Shown piece by piece: positions 8,636 through 17,853 of a DNA stretch of 64,000 bases. The notes under the pieces were generated by a model. It made no database searches. It saw only the letters and a list, made by a program, of their open reading frames with translations, and was not told the origin of the DNA. The DNA is from Castellaniella sp049651205 (GTDB taxonomy: Bacteria > Pseudomonadota > Gammaproteobacteria > Burkholderiales > Burkholderiaceae_B). Location: the NCBI RefSeq assembly GCF_049651205.1, contig NZ_JBASBR010000018.1, positions 1 to 64,000 on the forward strand, read 5' to 3'. The translations under genes were made by a program, and so were the position numbers. Each line of letters begins with the position of its first letter. Position 1 is the first letter of the stretch.

Positions 8636-9985
8636 TTATGCCGCTGGAATATCCTTGGCAGCCACCATCTTGATGGTTTCGATTTGGTCGCCGGAGTATT
8701 TCCAGATATTGACCGGGGTGATGACATCGCCGTTTTTGTCGAAGTCGCACGGGCCGGCAACACCGTTGTAGTTGATTTTCTTTTTGGCCTTGAGTGCCTT
8801 GAGCATCTCGGTGATACGGCCTTGATCGCCGCCATCGATCAGATCGCCCGGCGGGTTGGCGATTTCACGCAGGTGATCGCGCAAGACGGTGCCGGTGATC
8901 TTGGAGGCATCCGTGGCCCCTGCTGCTACCGCAGCTGCCATGGCCAAGCCCGCTACCATGCCGGCGTCGTAGGAGCAGGTGGTAAACGGCGGGAAGTGGT
9001 CGTATTTGTAGGTTTCCATGTAGGTTTTGGCGAAGTCTTTGTACGACTGCGTGGTGGTGTCCTCGCCGGGAGCCGTGCCGTAGCGGCCATCCATAACCTT
9101 GCCACCCACTTCTTTGATGATGTCGACGCTGGCGTTGCCATCGGTGAACTGCCAATTGGTGAAGTTGAAGGTATCGCGGGATTCTTTGCAAATGGCGATG
9201 GTATGGGCCGGGTAGCTGACGATGAGCAGGAGGTCGGGTTTGTCTTTGAGCGCCTGGGACAGCATGGATTTGTACGTAGGCTGGACTTCTTCGGGGTGTG
9301 GCACCTGAGCCAGCACTGTGCCGCCACGTTTTTTGAAAGCTGCGGCGAAGGCGTTGGACAAGCCCTGCCCATAGGGGTTGTTGATGTAGATGGTGGCGAC
9401 TTTCTTGAACTTGTAATTGGGGTCGATTTCGCCGTTGACAAATTGTGCAGCCACCACACCTTGCATGGCGTCTGAGGCACTAGTGCGGAACAGGAGATCG
9501 GCCTTGGCATCAGCGGGAAGTACGCTGACCAGCGGTGATGTGGTGCCGTTACCAATTTGCAAAACCCCGGAAGGGATCGTGACGGAGGTGGCAACGGCCA
9601 CTGTTACGCCGCTGGACCAGCCGTTGATGATGACTGGTGTGTGCTGGGTGTCGACCATCTGGCGGGCCGCTTGCACACCCACAGTGGGCAATGTGGCGCT
9701 ATCGGCTGTGACATGGCTGGCGATGATCGGGCCGCCGAAGACTTCTTTGGCGGCAGTGTTGATCTGGTCCACCGCCAGGCGCACGGCGTCCCGGTAGTAG
9801 GGGCCAAACTCGGCCGCCGAACCTGTCATGGGCAGAACCTGGCCAAGGTTGATGGCAGGCGGGGCCCCGGCAGCAAGTGCGCGATGCAACGGCAACATGC
9901 CGCCAATCATCATCATGCCGCCCGTTGCCCCGACAGATTGCAGGAATTGGCGACGTGATTTAGGGGTGGAAGTCTGATCCGACAT
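8636..9985 (-). CDS. ABC transporter periplasmic substrate-binding protein, LivK-like
   Basis: A 449-residue type I periplasmic binding protein (Peripla_BP_6/LivK class). The N terminus has a twin-arginine motif, SRRQFLQSVGATGG, followed by a hydrophobic stretch and an ALA-type cleavage site near 'HRALAAG'. The mature protein begins 'INLGQVLPMTGSAAEFGPYYRDAV', here seen as motif PMTGSAAEFG, typical of amino-acid or amide binding proteins. The ATG at 9985 has GGAGA upstream; the frame is open 14 codons further. It almost surely serves LivGFHM next to it, but it is transcribed toward them from its own promoter. The ligand is unknown. Confidence 0.9.
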   Translation of the reverse strand: MSDQTSTPKSRRQFLQSVGATGGMMMIGGMLPLHRALAAGAPPAINLGQVLPMTGSAAEFGPYYRDAVRLAVDQINTAAKEVFGGPIIASHVTADSATLPTVGVQAARQMVDTQHTPVIINGWSSGVTVAVATSVTIPSGVLQIGNGTTSPLVSVLPADAKADLLFRTSASDAMQGVVAAQFVNGEIDPNYKFKKVATIYINNPYGQGLSNAFAAAFKKRGGTVLAQVPHPEEVQPTYKSMLSQALKDKPDLLLIVSYPAHTIAICKESRDTFNFTNWQFTDGNASVDIIKEVGGKVMDGRYGTAPGEDTTTQSYKDFAKTYMETYKYDHFPPFTTCSYDAGMVAGLAMAAAVAAGATDASKITGTVLRDHLREIANPPGDLIDGGDQGRITEMLKALKAKKKINYNGVAGPCDFDKNGDVITPVNIWKYSGDQIETIKMVAAKDIPAA

Positions 9986-10309
9986 GGAGGGTCTCCTTTT
10001 ATTGGTGGCTGACGGTACCGCAGGCAAACGTAAAAGAGGCTCGGATGCTTTCGAGTCTGGCGCCTGGTGGCGCCGGGTTGAAGCCTCGGTTGAGGCACGG
10101 ATTCATTACATAGGCTGGCCCCGGGTCTGTCAATCGGGGATTGGCACGAGTGCGGAAGACGCCTGGATCGTGATTTATGCCTATTTATCCTAATAAAGGA
10201 CATTCAGTTTGTTTTGCAGTCTATTGATTTTGCAGGAATTTATTTTTTATGAAATTGTTAAAAACAGTTGTAAGTGCTTGTTGTCATTGAATAAATCTTG
10301 ATTTTCTCC
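9986..10309. other. Intergenic region between the binding-protein gene and the mraZ promoter
   Basis: About 320 bp without a supportable gene. The half next to mraZ (10190-10310) is clearly AT-rich compared with its surroundings. The other half must carry the minus-strand promoter of the binding-protein gene. I see no RNA gene or repeat here. Confidence 0.5.
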
Positions 10310-10372
10310 TTGACCGCCTTGCGGGTATCCCGTAGAGTGGGGAAAAGTAGATTTTTGTGTGACGAAGTGGGA
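10310..10372 (+). promoter_or_regulatory. mraZ (dcw cluster) promoter with MraZ operator boxes
   Basis: TTGACC (10310-10315) and TAGAGT (10333-10338) are separated by exactly 17 bp, a good sigma70 promoter. Overlapping and following the -10 are four hexamers at exact 10-bp steps: GTGGGG (10337), GTAGAT (10347), GTGTGA (10357) and GTGGGA (10367). MraZ of E. coli is known to bind TGGGN repeats spaced by 5 nt, so this array is the likely autorepression site. The last box overlaps the Shine-Dalgarno sequence GGGAG (10369-10373). Confidence 0.8.
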
Positions 10373-10382
10373 GACATGATCC

Positions 10383-10811
10383 GTGTTTCAAGGAAGCAGT
10401 GCACTAACGTTGGATGCCAAAGGCCGGATGTCAATCCCGGCCCGGTACCGCGATGCGCTGCTGTCTGACGAACAAGGCTGTCTTACCCTGACGCGTCATC
10501 CGGACGGTTGTCTGATGCTGTATCCGCGGTCTACATGGGAAATCAAACGTGCCCAGATCTCTGCGCTGACGGCTGCTGCGCGGCCATTGCAGCGGTTTGT
10601 GCTGGGTAGTGCCCAGGATGTCGAGATGGATTCGGCCGGACGAATTCTAGTATCACCCGAGTTGCGTGAAGCAGCCGATTTAAAGCGAGAAGTGATGTTG
10701 TTGGGGTTGGGGTCGGGTTTTGAATTGTGGAATCGCGAGCAGTGGGAAGCCCGTGGTCTGCAGGACGTCAACCAGCTGGATGCTTCCATTCTTGAGCAGA
10801 TTTCTTTCTGA
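10383..10811 (+). CDS. mraZ: Transcriptional regulator MraZ
   Basis: First gene of the division and wall cluster. The 142-residue protein has two SpoVT/AbrB-like halves. The N-terminal half contains 'LDAKGRMSIPARYR' and the C-terminal half 'DSAGRILVSPELREAA', the paired 'D..GR...P' motifs of MraZ. In E. coli it represses its own operon as a ring-shaped oligomer. The start is GTG 10383, giving MFQGSSALTLD; an ATG at 10376 is out of frame. GGGAG lies 9 nt upstream and is shared with the fourth operator box, so bound MraZ could also affect the leader. rsmH begins 9 nt after the stop. Confidence 0.97.
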   Translation: MFQGSSALTLDAKGRMSIPARYRDALLSDEQGCLTLTRHPDGCLMLYPRSTWEIKRAQISALTAAARPLQRFVLGSAQDVEMDSAGRILVSPELREAADLKREVMLLGLGSGFELWNREQWEARGLQDVNQLDASILEQISF

Positions 10812-10820
10812 GCCCCGTCC

Positions 10821-11879
10821 ATGGCGTATTCCCACCGTACCGTTCTGCTGGAACCGGCGATCGACGCATTGTTGAATGCGTCGTTTGGCCGCGGTGCGCC
10901 TCACGCTTCTTCTCCCGATCTTAACGGTATTTACGTCGACGCAACCTTTGGCCGCGGCGGTCACAGCCGGCTGCTGCTGCAGCGCCTGGCGCCAGGTGCC
11001 CGATTGCTGGTTTTTGATAAAGACCCAGAAGCCATTGCGATCGCCCGCCAGCTGGCGGCTGAAGATGCGCGCGTCGAGGTGGTGCATGATGGCTTTGCGA
11101 CGCTTGGTCAGCAGCTGGATGATCGTGGGCTGGCGCAGGTAGATGGGGTACTGATGGATCTCGGGGTGTCGTCGCCACAAATTGACGATGCCAGCCGTGG
11201 TTTTTCATTTATGCGCGATGGCCCATTGGACATGCGTATGGACACAACTCGGGGGCAGACCGCCGCCGACTGGTTGGCGCAGGCCGACCAAGATCAGATC
11301 AAGGAGGTCATTGCTCATTATGGCGAAGAACGGTTTGCTTTCCAGATTGCAAAGGCGATTGTTTCGGGCCGCCAATCCGGGGTGCTGCGCACCACGGGCC
11401 AATTGGCCCAGCTCGTCGCCGGTGTCGTCCGCACGCGCGAAAAAGGCCAGCATCCGGCCACACGGACGTTTCAAGCTATACGGATTTACATCAATGCGGA
11501 GCTCGAAGAGCTCGCGCACGCCCTCCCGGCAGCCCTGAGTCACTTGCGTGACGGCGGGCGGCTGGCGGTGATCAGCTTTCACTCCCTGGAAGACCGCATG
11601 GTCAAACAGTGCCTGGCAGCGGCTGCGCGGCCGGGCCAGGAGCAGGCGCGCCTGCCAATCCCCGAGAAGGATATGCCCAAGCCCTGGGTCAACTTGCTTG
11701 GCCGTGTGCAAGCGGATGAGGCTGAGGTTCAGGACAATGTCCGTTCGCGTTCGGCTGTGCTGCGCGCGGCCCAGCGCACGGCAGAGCCGCTGTCCGCCGG
11801 GCAGGCAGCGGCTTTGGTGCATCTGCCGGGTCGGCCTGCGACGGGGGCCAAGCGGCCGGGCAAAAGGGGGCATCGATGA
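10821..11879 (+). CDS. rsmH: 16S rRNA (cytosine1402-N4)-methyltransferase
   Basis: Methylates C1402 in the ribosomal P site using S-adenosylmethionine. The 352-residue protein starts 'HRTVLLEPAIDAL' and has the SAM-binding motif 'VDATFGRGGHSR' (about residues 39-50) with acidic 'VFDKDPEA'. It also has the family motif 'DLGVSSPQIDDASRGFSF' and the C-terminal 'VISFHSLEDRMVK'. A slightly extended loop ('GRGAPHASSPDLNG') precedes the first motif. The stop overlaps the ftsL ATG by 4 nt. Confidence 0.96.
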   Translation: MAYSHRTVLLEPAIDALLNASFGRGAPHASSPDLNGIYVDATFGRGGHSRLLLQRLAPGARLLVFDKDPEAIAIARQLAAEDARVEVVHDGFATLGQQLDDRGLAQVDGVLMDLGVSSPQIDDASRGFSFMRDGPLDMRMDTTRGQTAADWLAQADQDQIKEVIAHYGEERFAFQIAKAIVSGRQSGVLRTTGQLAQLVAGVVRTREKGQHPATRTFQAIRIYINAELEELAHALPAALSHLRDGGRLAVISFHSLEDRMVKQCLAAAARPGQEQARLPIPEKDMPKPWVNLLGRVQADEAEVQDNVRSRSAVLRAAQRTAEPLSAGQAAALVHLPGRPATGAKRPGKRGHR

Positions 11880-12175
11880 TCCGGGTGGCCATTTTCCTGG
11901 CATTTTGCCTCATGCTCTCGGCCATTTCCCTGGTGACCGCGCGCTTTCAGACACGCGAGCTGTTTGTTGCTTCCGAGCGCCTCAAATCGCAAGCCCGCGA
12001 ACTCGACACCGAGTGGCGCCGCTTACAACTTGAGCGGGCGGAACTGGCCCGCAACGTGCGTATCGATTCGCTGGCGCGCACCGAGTTGCACTTGATTCCG
12101 GTGACGCCGGATCGCACGATTTATCTGCAAGAACCGGCGCCGGCTGCAGTCTCCACACCCGGGGGGCAGCCATGA
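11876..12175 (+). CDS. ftsL: Cell division protein FtsL
   Basis: A 99-residue bitopic membrane protein: one N-terminal transmembrane helix (about residues 3-21) and then a periplasmic coiled coil with leucine/glutamate heptads ('ERLKSQARELDTEWRRLQLE'). It ends in the FtsL-type segment 'TELHLIPVTPDRTIYL'. In the divisome it joins FtsB and FtsQ and activates FtsW and FtsI. Size, topology and place between rsmH and ftsI make the call firm despite low sequence conservation. ATGA overlaps occur on both sides. Confidence 0.95.
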   Translation: MIRVAIFLAFCLMLSAISLVTARFQTRELFVASERLKSQARELDTEWRRLQLERAELARNVRIDSLARTELHLIPVTPDRTIYLQEPAPAAVSTPGGQP

Positions 12176-13908
12176 AGCGCTTTGGTTTCCATGAAAGCCC
12201 TGTATTGGCCAGCCGTCCGGTCTTCTGGCGGGCGCGGCTGGTGGTGATTGTGTTGATGCTGGCGTTTGTGGCGCTGGTGGCCAAGGCCTTGTCTCTGCAG
12301 ATTCTGTCCAACGAATTTCTGCAGCGTCAGGGCGAGCGCCGCTACGAGCGCACCCTGGTGCTGCCCGCATCGCGCGGCAAGATCTTTGATCGCAGCGGCT
12401 CGGTGGTGCTGGCGTCCAGCATGCCTGCGCGCGCCATCTGGGTAATCCCTGAGGACTTCCATAAAGCCAGTGACAGCCAGGTGAAGCAGCTGTCCACGCT
12501 GCTGGGTGTTTCCGTCAAAGAAATTCATCAGCGCACACGCGATGAAGACAAGAATTTTGTTTACCTGCAACGGCAGGTAAGCATGGATATTGCCGACAAG
12601 ATCCGCCAGCTCAAAATCCCCGGGGTGCAGCAGTTGCCTGAAACCAGGCGCTATTACCCTGAGGGCGAGGTCATGGCGCATATCCTGGGATTTACCAACA
12701 TCGAAGACCGCGGCATCGAAGGCACCGAGCTGGCATTTAACGACCTCCTCTCGGGTGAGCCTGGTTCGCGCCGCGTCATCAAGGACAGGTTGGGCCGTGT
12801 GGTAGAGGATGTCCAGGCGGTGGTGCCGCCGGTGGACGGACAAAATCTGCAGCTGTCCATCGATACCGGTATCCAGTTTGATACCTATACCGCCCTCAAG
12901 GCTGCGATCGAGCAGCACAAGGCACGGGCGGGAGCGGCCATTGTTGTGGATGCCCACACGGGTGAAATCCTGGCAATGGTGAACCTGCCTTCGTATGATC
13001 CCAATGATACTGCGCAGCGCACGGGGCCGGCCTTGCGCAACCGCGTGATGACCGACACCTTCGAGCCGGGTTCCATCATGAAGCCCTTTACGGCCTCGCT
13101 GGCGCTGGATGAGGGTGTGATCTCGACGCGGACCCAGTTTGATACAGGCAATGGCCGCTATCGCTATCAGGGTTCCCTGATTTCCGACGTGGGCCATTAT
13201 GGCGTGCTTACTGTGGGTGGCATCATCCAGCACTCCAGCAACGTCGGCATGACCATGATCTCCGAGCTGCTCAGCTCGCAGGCCATGTGGACAAAATTCT
13301 CTGAACTGGGCTTTGGGCGTGTCCCCGAGACGCATTTCCCGGGCATGGCCTCCGGGCGTTTACGCCCCTGGCAACGTTGGCGCCCCATCGAGCGGGCCAC
13401 GATGGCGTACGGCTATGGGTTGTCGGTCTCTCTCATCCAGGTTGCGCATGCCTACACCGTATTTGCCCGCGATGGCGATATGGTGTCCTTGTCTTTGTTG
13501 CGCCGTGAAGGGCGCCCTACCAGTGTGCAGGTGTATTCGCCCAAGGTGGCACATCTGATGCGCAGCATGCTCGAAGCGGCTGCCGGGCCGGATGGTGCCA
13601 GGCGGGCCCAGGTACAGGGGTATCGCGTGGCAGGCAAAAGTGGTACGGCGCGCAAGATTGTCAACGGGCAGTACAGCAAAACCAAATATCGGGGCTCGTT
13701 TGTAGGTTTTGCGCCCGTGTCTGATCCCCGCATTGTGGTTGCTGTCTCTATCGACGAACCCACTACCGGTGGCTATTACGGCGGCGCGGTTGCCGCCCCG
13801 GTTTTTTCCGATATTGTTTCCAGCTCCCTGCGCCGAATGGGGGTGCGGCCTGATGCGCCCGTGGATTCACTGGTGGCCGTGGCAGAGCAGGGGGCGCACA
13901 CACGATGA
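12172..13908 (+). CDS. ftsI: Septal peptidoglycan transpeptidase FtsI (PBP3)
   Basis: Cross-links septal peptidoglycan in the periplasm. The 578-residue class B penicillin-binding protein has a cytoplasmic tail and one transmembrane helix (about residues 20-42), then the pedestal domain with 'RGKIFDRSGSVVLASS'. The transpeptidase domain contains the active-site SxxK in 'FEPGSIMKPF' (Ser near residue 301), SSN in 'QHSSNVGM', and the KSG triad 'GKSGTARK'. All three catalytic motifs are present, so the enzyme should be active. It is joined to ftsL and murEF by ATGA overlaps. Confidence 0.97.
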   Translation: MKRFGFHESPVLASRPVFWRARLVVIVLMLAFVALVAKALSLQILSNEFLQRQGERRYERTLVLPASRGKIFDRSGSVVLASSMPARAIWVIPEDFHKASDSQVKQLSTLLGVSVKEIHQRTRDEDKNFVYLQRQVSMDIADKIRQLKIPGVQQLPETRRYYPEGEVMAHILGFTNIEDRGIEGTELAFNDLLSGEPGSRRVIKDRLGRVVEDVQAVVPPVDGQNLQLSIDTGIQFDTYTALKAAIEQHKARAGAAIVVDAHTGEILAMVNLPSYDPNDTAQRTGPALRNRVMTDTFEPGSIMKPFTASLALDEGVISTRTQFDTGNGRYRYQGSLISDVGHYGVLTVGGIIQHSSNVGMTMISELLSSQAMWTKFSELGFGRVPETHFPGMASGRLRPWQRWRPIERATMAYGYGLSVSLIQVAHAYTVFARDGDMVSLSLLRREGRPTSVQVYSPKVAHLMRSMLEAAAGPDGARRAQVQGYRVAGKSGTARKIVNGQYSKTKYRGSFVGFAPVSDPRIVVAVSIDEPTTGGYYGGAVAAPVFSDIVSSSLRRMGVRPDAPVDSLVAVAEQGAHTR

Positions 13909-16691
13909 ATACGATTGATATCCTAGCTTGGCTTGACGAGCGCGTTCAGCGCCACGCCCACCTGTGTCTGGACTCGCGCCAGATCCAGGTGGGAGATGTT
14001 TTCTTTGCCTGCCCCGGTATCGCCACCGATGGGCGTGCCTATATGGGTCAGGCACAGGCCGCAGGGGCTGCGGCCATTGTGTGCGCCGCAGACACCGCAC
14101 ACCCAGTGCCTGATGGCATACCTGTGCTAATGGTGGAAGATCTGGCGCCTTTGCTCGGTGAGATCGCCCACCTGTGGTACGGCCGGCCTTCGGATGCGTT
14201 GGCGGTAATTGCCGTGACCGGTACCAATGGCAAGACGTCCACCGTGTGCTGGATCGCAGATGCCATGAATTCTGAGGGCATGCCCTGCGGGACGGTGGGT
14301 ACGCTGGGTGTCACGCTGGCCGATGGCAGCAATCTGGGCGGTGTCCTGACAACCCCGGATGTGTTGACTTTGCACCGCAGCCTGGCGGCGATTGTGCGCT
14401 CAGGTGGGCAGGCAGCTGCCATCGAGGCCTCTTCCATCGGTATCGAGCAGGGGCGGCTGGATGGGGTGCGCGTGCAAATTGCCGGCTTCACCAATCTCAC
14501 TCGTGATCATCTGGATTACCACGGCACTTTCGAACGCTACAAGCAGGCCAAGTTTGCCCTGTTTTCGCGGCCCGGGCTGCGGGGCGCGGTGATCAACGCC
14601 GATGATGCTGCAGGAGGTGAGCTCCTGGGCATGTCCTTATCAGCTTCGCATGTGGTGAGCTACAGCTTGCAACGGCCGTCTGACGCCGCATTCAGGGCCG
14701 AAGACGTGCAGCATGGCGCCGATGGCCTGGTGTTCAAGCTTCTTGGGCCTGATGGCCGGGTGCAGATTTTTACGCATCTGGTCGGCGAGCACAATATTTC
14801 CAATCTGTTGCTGGTGGCCGGTGTGTTGCGCGAGCTGGGCTGGGGGATGAGCCGTGTGGCCCGGGCGCTGGCAGTGCTGCATCCCGTGCCCGGCCGGCTG
14901 CAGATGGTGACTGCCATTGGTGGTACCAGTGCAGCATGCCCGCAGCCTCTGGTGGTGGTGGATTATGCCCATACGCCAGATGCCCTCGAGCGTGTCCTGA
15001 CAGCGCTGCAGCCCGTGGCGGCAGAGCGTGGGGGGCGTGTGTGGTGCGTGTTTGGCTGCGGAGGCGATCGGGATGTCGGCAAGCGCCCCATGATGGGTGA
15101 AGTCGCGGCCCGGCTGGCCGACGAACCCGTCGTTACCACCGATAACCCCCGATCCGAATCCCCGGACGCGATTATTGAAGATATTGTGGCCGGCATGCCG
15201 GCCCGGCCGCACATCGAGCCGGATCGCGCCACTGCAATTCTCGATACTGTCTGGCGGGCCGGCGAACAAGACGTTGTGTTGCTGGCAGGCAAGGGCCATG
15301 AAACCTATCAGGAAGTCCGGCATGTACGCAGTGCGTTTGATGACCGCGAATGGGCGCGGTTTGCACTGAGCTGGCAGCAGGCCCCCGGGCTGTCCACTGA
15401 CACGCGCCATGCCAGCGCGGACATGATGTTTCTGGCGCTGCGGGGTGAACACTTTGATGGCCATGACTACCTGGATGCTGCTGCCAAGGCTGGCGCGCGG
15501 GCGGCGATTGTGTCGCACGCTGTGCCTGGGGCAGATATTGCGCAGATTGTGCTGGGCGATACCCATCAGGCGCTGATTCGGGTGGCAAGCGTGTGGCGCC
15601 GGCAATTTGATCTGCCTGTGATCGCCGTCACCGGCAGCAACGGCAAGACCACGACCAAAGAAATGATCAGTGCCATTTTGGCCGCGTGGTGGGGCGACGC
15701 TGCCCGCCTGGCCACTTGGGGCAATTTCAACAACGAGATTGGTGTGCCGCTGACGGTGATGCGCCTGGGCAAGACACATCGCGCTGCGGTGCTGGAACTG
15801 GGCATGAACCATCCTGAAGAAATTGCCGTGCTGGCAGCGATTGCTGCGCCGACAGTGGCGCTGGTGAACAATGCGCAGCGCGAACACCAGGAGTTCATGA
15901 GCTCGGTAGAAGCCGTTGCGCAGGAAAATGGTGCTGTGCTGCAGGCCCTGCCTGCCAACGGTGTGGCCGTGTTCCCCGACGACGAACCCTTTACCGGTTT
16001 GTGGCAGCAACTGGCTGCGCCGCGCAAAACATTGCGCTTTGGCTTTGATGAAAGTGCTCAGGTACACGCCTCCCGGATTCAGGCAGGAACAGATCACACC
16101 GAATTTCGCCTGCATGTGGATCAGCAGGTGATTCCCATTACCTTGCACGCGCCAGGCCGCCACAATCTGCGCAATGCCCTGGCCGCGGCGGCTTGCGCCC
16201 ATGCCGCTGGGGCACCCTTGTCTACCATCGCCGCGGGCCTGGCTGCTTTTGTGCCGGTGGGCGGACGCATGCGCCCCCAGCTGCTGGCAGATGGCTTTCA
16301 TCTGATCGACGATACCTATAACGCCAATCCTGATTCAGTGCGTGCCGCCATCGATGTGCTGGCCGGTCTGGATGGCCGAAAAGTATTGGTATTGGGCGAT
16401 ATGGCCGAGGTCGGAGACCAGGGGCCCGCCATGCACGCCGAGGTGGGCGCCTATGCCCGCCAGTGCGGCATTCAGCGCCTGCTGACCCTGGGTACCGCCA
16501 GTGTCGAAGCTGCCCGTGCTTTTGGTGACGGCGCGCAAGCGTTTGATTCGCTGGATGCCTTGCTGCCGCAACTGCTGGCGGCCCGGCCCGCCCATATTCT
16601 GGTCAAGGGTTCGCGCAGTATGCAGATGGAGCGCGTGGTGCACGCCCTGCAAACCAATGGCGCGGGCCAGGGGGGTGATCATGCTGCTTGA
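13905..16691 (+). CDS. murEF: Fused MurE-MurF ligase
   Basis: One 928-residue polypeptide joins two successive cytoplasmic ligases. Residues about 1-480 are MurE: ATP loop GTNGKT (106-111) and the DNPR motif (about 412-415), which in this family recognises meso-diaminopimelate. Residues about 485-928 are MurF, which adds D-Ala-D-Ala: 'STDTRHASADMMFLALRG' and a second ATP loop, GSNGKTTT (about 577-584), with 'DDTYNANPDSVRAA'. No stop or restart separates the parts, and both ATP sites look intact. Such a fusion is known in Bordetella and relatives. The 3' end overlaps mraY by 11 nt. Confidence 0.96.
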   Translation: MNTIDILAWLDERVQRHAHLCLDSRQIQVGDVFFACPGIATDGRAYMGQAQAAGAAAIVCAADTAHPVPDGIPVLMVEDLAPLLGEIAHLWYGRPSDALAVIAVTGTNGKTSTVCWIADAMNSEGMPCGTVGTLGVTLADGSNLGGVLTTPDVLTLHRSLAAIVRSGGQAAAIEASSIGIEQGRLDGVRVQIAGFTNLTRDHLDYHGTFERYKQAKFALFSRPGLRGAVINADDAAGGELLGMSLSASHVVSYSLQRPSDAAFRAEDVQHGADGLVFKLLGPDGRVQIFTHLVGEHNISNLLLVAGVLRELGWGMSRVARALAVLHPVPGRLQMVTAIGGTSAACPQPLVVVDYAHTPDALERVLTALQPVAAERGGRVWCVFGCGGDRDVGKRPMMGEVAARLADEPVVTTDNPRSESPDAIIEDIVAGMPARPHIEPDRATAILDTVWRAGEQDVVLLAGKGHETYQEVRHVRSAFDDREWARFALSWQQAPGLSTDTRHASADMMFLALRGEHFDGHDYLDAAAKAGARAAIVSHAVPGADIAQIVLGDTHQALIRVASVWRRQFDLPVIAVTGSNGKTTTKEMISAILAAWWGDAARLATWGNFNNEIGVPLTVMRLGKTHRAAVLELGMNHPEEIAVLAAIAAPTVALVNNAQREHQEFMSSVEAVAQENGAVLQALPANGVAVFPDDEPFTGLWQQLAAPRKTLRFGFDESAQVHASRIQAGTDHTEFRLHVDQQVIPITLHAPGRHNLRNALAAAACAHAAGAPLSTIAAGLAAFVPVGGRMRPQLLADGFHLIDDTYNANPDSVRAAIDVLAGLDGRKVLVLGDMAEVGDQGPAMHAEVGAYARQCGIQRLLTLGTASVEAARAFGDGAQAFDSLDALLPQLLAARPAHILVKGSRSMQMERVVHALQTNGAGQGGDHAA

Positions 16692-17853
16692 ACTGGCACG
16701 CTGGCTGGCCGACCACCATTTCCGGGCATTTGGAGTGGTCGAGTACATCACTTTCCGGGCGGTTCTGGCATCGGCCACTGCGCTGGCCATTGGCTTGCTG
16801 GCGGGGCCCTGGCTGATTCGCCGTTTGACGGCCCTGAAAATTGGCCAGGCTGTGCGCAGCTACGGCCCGCAAACGCACTTGCAAAAAAATGGCACACCCA
16901 CCATGGGAGGCGCCCTGATCCTGATCGGGATTGGGATCAGCACCCTGCTGTGGGCCGACTGGACCAACCGCTTTGTCTGGGTGGTGCTGCTGGTAACTTT
17001 TGGTTTTGGCTGGATCGGTTGGGCGGATGACTACCGCAAGGTAGTGCACCACGACCCCGAAGGCATGCCAGCACGCCAGAAGTTTTTCTGGCAAGCCATG
17101 ATTGGCCTGGTGGCGGCGGTCTATCTCAGTTTTGCGGTGTCGGCACCGGCCAACACTGAGCTCTGGCCATTGTTTCGCGACTGGGTGCTGAGTGGCTTCA
17201 CCATGCCTTTGCCTGCGCGGGCTGATTTGATCGTGCCGTTTTTCAAGTCTGTCAGTTATCCCTTGGGTGTGTTTGGCTTTGTTGCACTGACCTGGCTGGT
17301 GATTGTGGGTACCAGCAACGCGGTCAATCTTACCGACGGCCTGGACGGCCTGGCCATCATGCCCACGGTGATGATTGGTTCTGCCTTGGGCATTTTTGCC
17401 TATGTCGTCGGGCGCGTCGATTACTCCAAGTATCTGCTGTTTCCCTATATACCGGGTGCGTCCGAGCTCATGGTGCTATGCGCCGCGATTGCCGGCGCCG
17501 GCCTGGCGTTTTTGTGGTTCAACGCGTATCCCGCCCAGGTGTTCATGGGCGATGTGGGCGCCCTGGCGTTGGGCGGTGCACTGGGCACGATCGCCGTGAT
17601 TGTGCGCCAGGAGATTGTGCTGTTCATCATGGGAGGGGTGTTTGTGGTGGAGACCCTCTCGGTGATGTTGCAGGTGAGCTGGTTCAAGTACACCAAAAAG
17701 CGCTATGGCGAGGGCCGGCGCATCTTTCGAATGGCACCGCTGCATCATCACTTTGAAGTCAGCGGCTGGAAAGAAACCCAGGTGGTGGTGCGTTTCTGGA
17801 TCATCACCATGATGCTGGTCCTGGTGGGCCTGGCGAGTTTGAAATTGCGATGA
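16681..17853 (+). CDS. mraY: Phospho-MurNAc-pentapeptide transferase MraY
   Basis: Transfers phospho-MurNAc-pentapeptide to undecaprenyl phosphate, making lipid I at the inner membrane. The 390-residue protein has about ten transmembrane helices, with the catalytic acidic motif in 'GWADDYRKVVHHDPEG', 'NLTDGLDGLAI' and 'FMGDVGALALGG', and the histidine loop 'FRMAPLHHHFE'. The ATG at 16681 gives MLLELARWLADHH, as in the family, and overlaps the end of murEF. It is about 30 residues longer than the E. coli protein, mostly in the periplasmic loop near residues 140-185. Confidence 0.97.
   Translation: MLLELARWLADHHFRAFGVVEYITFRAVLASATALAIGLLAGPWLIRRLTALKIGQAVRSYGPQTHLQKNGTPTMGGALILIGIGISTLLWADWTNRFVWVVLLVTFGFGWIGWADDYRKVVHHDPEGMPARQKFFWQAMIGLVAAVYLSFAVSAPANTELWPLFRDWVLSGFTMPLPARADLIVPFFKSVSYPLGVFGFVALTWLVIVGTSNAVNLTDGLDGLAIMPTVMIGSALGIFAYVVGRVDYSKYLLFPYIPGASELMVLCAAIAGAGLAFLWFNAYPAQVFMGDVGALALGGALGTIAVIVRQEIVLFIMGGVFVVETLSVMLQVSWFKYTKKRYGEGRRIFRMAPLHHHFEVSGWKETQVVVRFWIITMMLVLVGLASLKLR

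Noticed and set aside
12121..13335. Long open frame antisense to ftsI
   Set aside because: No recognisable domain; the plus strand holds a complete transpeptidase with all catalytic motifs.
14640..16301. Long open frame antisense to murEF
   Set aside because: It lies wholly within the fused ligase on the other strand, has no family signature and reflects high-GC codon bias.
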